A DNA stretch of 64,000 nt from Leucaena leucocephala (taxonomy: Eukaryota > Streptophyta > Magnoliopsida > Fabales > Fabaceae), in NCBI GenBank assembly GCA_037074615.1, contig CM073558.1, forward strand, positions 18,149,001-18,213,000, given 5' to 3'. Under the pieces are notes generated by a model. That model did no database searches. It was not told the DNA's origin and saw nothing but the letters and a program-made list of their open reading frames with translations. Positions 61,874 through 64,000 of this stretch are shown here, piece by piece (within the stretch, counting starts at the first letter, position 1; the number at the start of each line of letters is the position of its first letter). The translations under genes and the position numbers were made by a program.

Positions 61874-64000
61874 TCAACTATTTTCTTCTCGTGAGACAAT
61901 AAGTTCCTCGAAATTGGCAGCATTGCCGGTATCTGTAGGTACCAATATCTCATCATCAGCTGTGAAATTGTATCTGCTCCCAATTGCTCTAAGAAGTTGG
62001 TACACTTCAAACATAGTGGGCCTTTCCTTTGGATTTGGGGAGACACAGTTGCATGCAACCTTTAGAAATTGGAAAATCTCACCATCAACGCCCTTTCCAA
62101 GTAGTGATTCATCAATAGCATTCTGGAGTTCAGATTTGCTTGAGAGCGTTGAAATCCACTCCACCAAATTTCCTTTGAAAGTTTCAGGAGCTTTAGCCAC
62201 ATGGGTAGGCCTCTCACCTGTCACCAACTCTAAAAGCACAGTACCGAAGCTATAGATATCTCCCTTGGGCGTGGCCACTAGAGTTCTTGTATATTCAGGA
62301 GCAACATAACCAAGATCTCCAAACTCACCATTTACAAAAGTACTCAAATGTGTATCAATTGGATTCATCAATCTAGCAAGGCCAAAATCAGAAATTTTTG
62401 GCTCAAAATCTGCATCCAACAAGATGCACTTTGAGCTTATATTTCGGTGGATAATACGAGGATTGCAGCTATGATGAAGCCATGCTAATCCTTTGGCAGC
62501 CCCAATTGCAATTTTTAGCCTTAAAGACCACTCCATGGTGCACCCACCAGTATCAGGATGTAGCTGATCATGAAGGCTTCCATTTTCCATATATTTATAC
62601 ACCAAAAGCCTCTCCTGTTTGGCCACGCAAAAACCTAAAAGGGAAACCAAATTACGATTTCTAACAGTCCCCAATGTAGCCATCTCAGAGGCAAATTCCT
62701 TTTCTGAGTACTGAGATTCCTGCAACCTTTTAACCATGAGCATTGTGCCGCCATCATCAAGGACAGCTTTGTACATGGTCCCTGTTCTTCCTGAACCAAT
62801 GATATTGCTTTTACTGAAGTTGTTAGTCGCCTTCATGAGATCACTCAATTTCATTTTTGAAACTGACTTTTCAAACATAGAAACCTGATGTCCAATTCAT
62901 AACAGTTAAGCATAACATCATCATCATAAGAGCTGCAAAGTATATAAAACTACATAAACTGTGTTACTTGTTTCACCAAATACAAACTTTTGGTAGCAAT
63001 TAGCAAATGTATCATTTTCATGGACATTCTGCAGGGGAAAAGTAGTTTCCTCCGTTGATTCGTCAGTTTAAGAAAGAAACTTGATTTTTGACAGAAACAA
63101 CAAATTGAGAACAAAACTCATGTATAAGAAAATGTTTTAATTAGAAAATTAAGAAACTAATTTCTGTCAGATATGTTTCTACAGTGAATTTAATGGGATA
63201 AGACTTGTAGTCCTTGTATGCTTTCTACAGTGATTTTATTTTCAAGAACATAAACGAACATTTATTTCTGATGCATTAATATAGCTTGCCTTTATTCCTT
63301 TCGTTCCCTTTAGACTTCTTGCCCATTTATTTCCTTCAGGATCCTCTTCCTTCTTCACAGAGACTCGGCGGACAAAGAAGAATGCCACCACGCCCAATGC
63401 TAATGCTGCAACAGTTACCCCACCGACAGCAGCACCAGCTATAACTGCAGTGTTAATCTTCTTCCCCTGGCATGTCTCCAAGGGCCCCCCACAAAGTCCT
63501 GAATTATTTGAATAACTATCTGCTGTAATACCGCCATTGCTTCTAAAAGGTGGGACTGGCCCCATCAAAAGATTATTTGTGACAGTAAAAGTCTTAAGCC
63601 GTTCAAGCTGGGCAAGTTGTGGAGGAATTTGACCAGTTAGTTGATTTTGATCTAGTTTAAGGGTATTAAGATAGGAACAATTTGCAAGGCCCAGAGGGAT
63701 CTCTCCTGAAAAGTCATTTGATGAGAGGTCCAGGGTTACCACAAATTTAAGAAGTGTTTGAATATCTGCTGGAATGGTTCCAGAGAGTTTGTTGATCGAA
63801 AGATCCAATCCAGTTAAGCTTGAGCAATTTTGTATGGCACGAGGAAATTGACCCTTGAGTCCCATATTTGACAGCTTGAGGTTTAAGACTCTGTTCTCAT
63901 CATCATGCCAACACTCAACCCCGGTAAAGTGACAGATAAAGCCTTCTGTTCTATTATTGAAATTCCAGGAAGACTTCAAATAACTATCAGGATCTTCAAG
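61874..64000 (-). CDS. BIR1-like LRR receptor-like kinase, 3' part (573 residues visible)
   Basis: The frame is open to the right edge (LEDPDSYLKSSWNF), so signal peptide and start lie outside. Exons: 64000-63290 and 62884-61874. Visible ectodomain: LRR N-cap ending GVECW, then about five LRRs (LDLSINKLSGTIP, LDLSSNDFSGEIP, LKLDQNQLTGQIP). Membrane helix: INTAVIAGAAVGGVTVAALA to FFFVRR. Cytoplasmic kinase: glycine loop GSGRTGTMYKA, Lys in MLMVKRL, HRN in place of HRD (IIHRNISSKCILL), DFG in ISDFGLARL, APE in YVAPEYTR. The MFEKSVSKMKLSDLMKATNN start and TFVNGEFGDLGYVAPE are hallmarks of Arabidopsis BIR1 (At5g48380), a plasma-membrane partner of BAK1 that restrains immunity and cell death. The intron begins GC (AAG/GCAAGC) and ends AG, at a place fixed by the KGIK/VSMFEKSV continuity. 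Confidence 0.95.

Noticed and set aside
1..64000. CRISPR arrays, operons, bacterial promoters
   Set aside because: The sequence is plant nuclear DNA; tandem repeats found here are transposon-derived and have no spacer structure.

Overview
This is nuclear DNA from a dicot-type flowering plant. It is strongly AT-rich, its genes have short exons and GT-AG introns, and it carries plant-only families: REM-type B3 proteins, a DUF247 protein, a UGT74-like glucosyltransferase and a BIR1-like LRR receptor kinase. I cannot name the species. Several genes are multi-exon and were assembled by eye from splice signals and protein continuity, so exon ends are predictions.

Layout. (1) 1-1832, minus: 5' part of an acyl-CoA thioesterase (hot-dog) gene that leaves the window on the left. 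(2) 5065-8675 and 14326-17382, minus: two tandem REM/B3 genes. The first encodes two B3 domains (315 aa, 4 exons). The second encodes three B3 domains (453 aa, 5 exons) and looks like an in-frame fusion of two REM copies. (3) 17.4-25 kb: tandem duplications, a pyrimidine-rich island, a hAT-like MITE and a long inverted repeat. (4) 26188-28236, minus: a two-exon DUF247 gene (469 aa). (5) 30.2-43.9 kb: decayed UGT pieces embedded in nested transposons (CACTA-like ends, LTR-like repeats, a fold-back element with 108/120-bp tandem repeats, a gypsy-like tail). (6) 44.17-45.84 kb, minus: a wrecked GH28 exopolygalacturonase pseudogene. (7) 47.4-49.6 kb: a second copy of the region upstream of the intact UGT, but with no UGT after it; a CACTA-like relic follows. 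(8) 53.1-61.1 kb, plus: the intact UGT74-type gene (463 aa, two exons, with a tRNA-Asn-like sequence in the intron) and a UGT pseudogene downstream. (9) 61874-64000, minus: 3' two thirds of a BIR1-like receptor kinase that leaves the window on the right.

The two edge genes resemble Arabidopsis At5g48370 and At5g48380, which by locus number are neighbours. If so, the window is a conserved two-gene junction opened by about 60 kb of lineage-specific material: clusters with birth-and-death dynamics (REM, UGT), DUF247, and layers of DNA transposons. The genes do not form one pathway. The clearest unusual items are the three-B3 fusion gene, a fold-back Mutator-like element with a 9-bp target duplication and a paralogous empty site within the same window, and the UGT array reconstructed from four or five relics.
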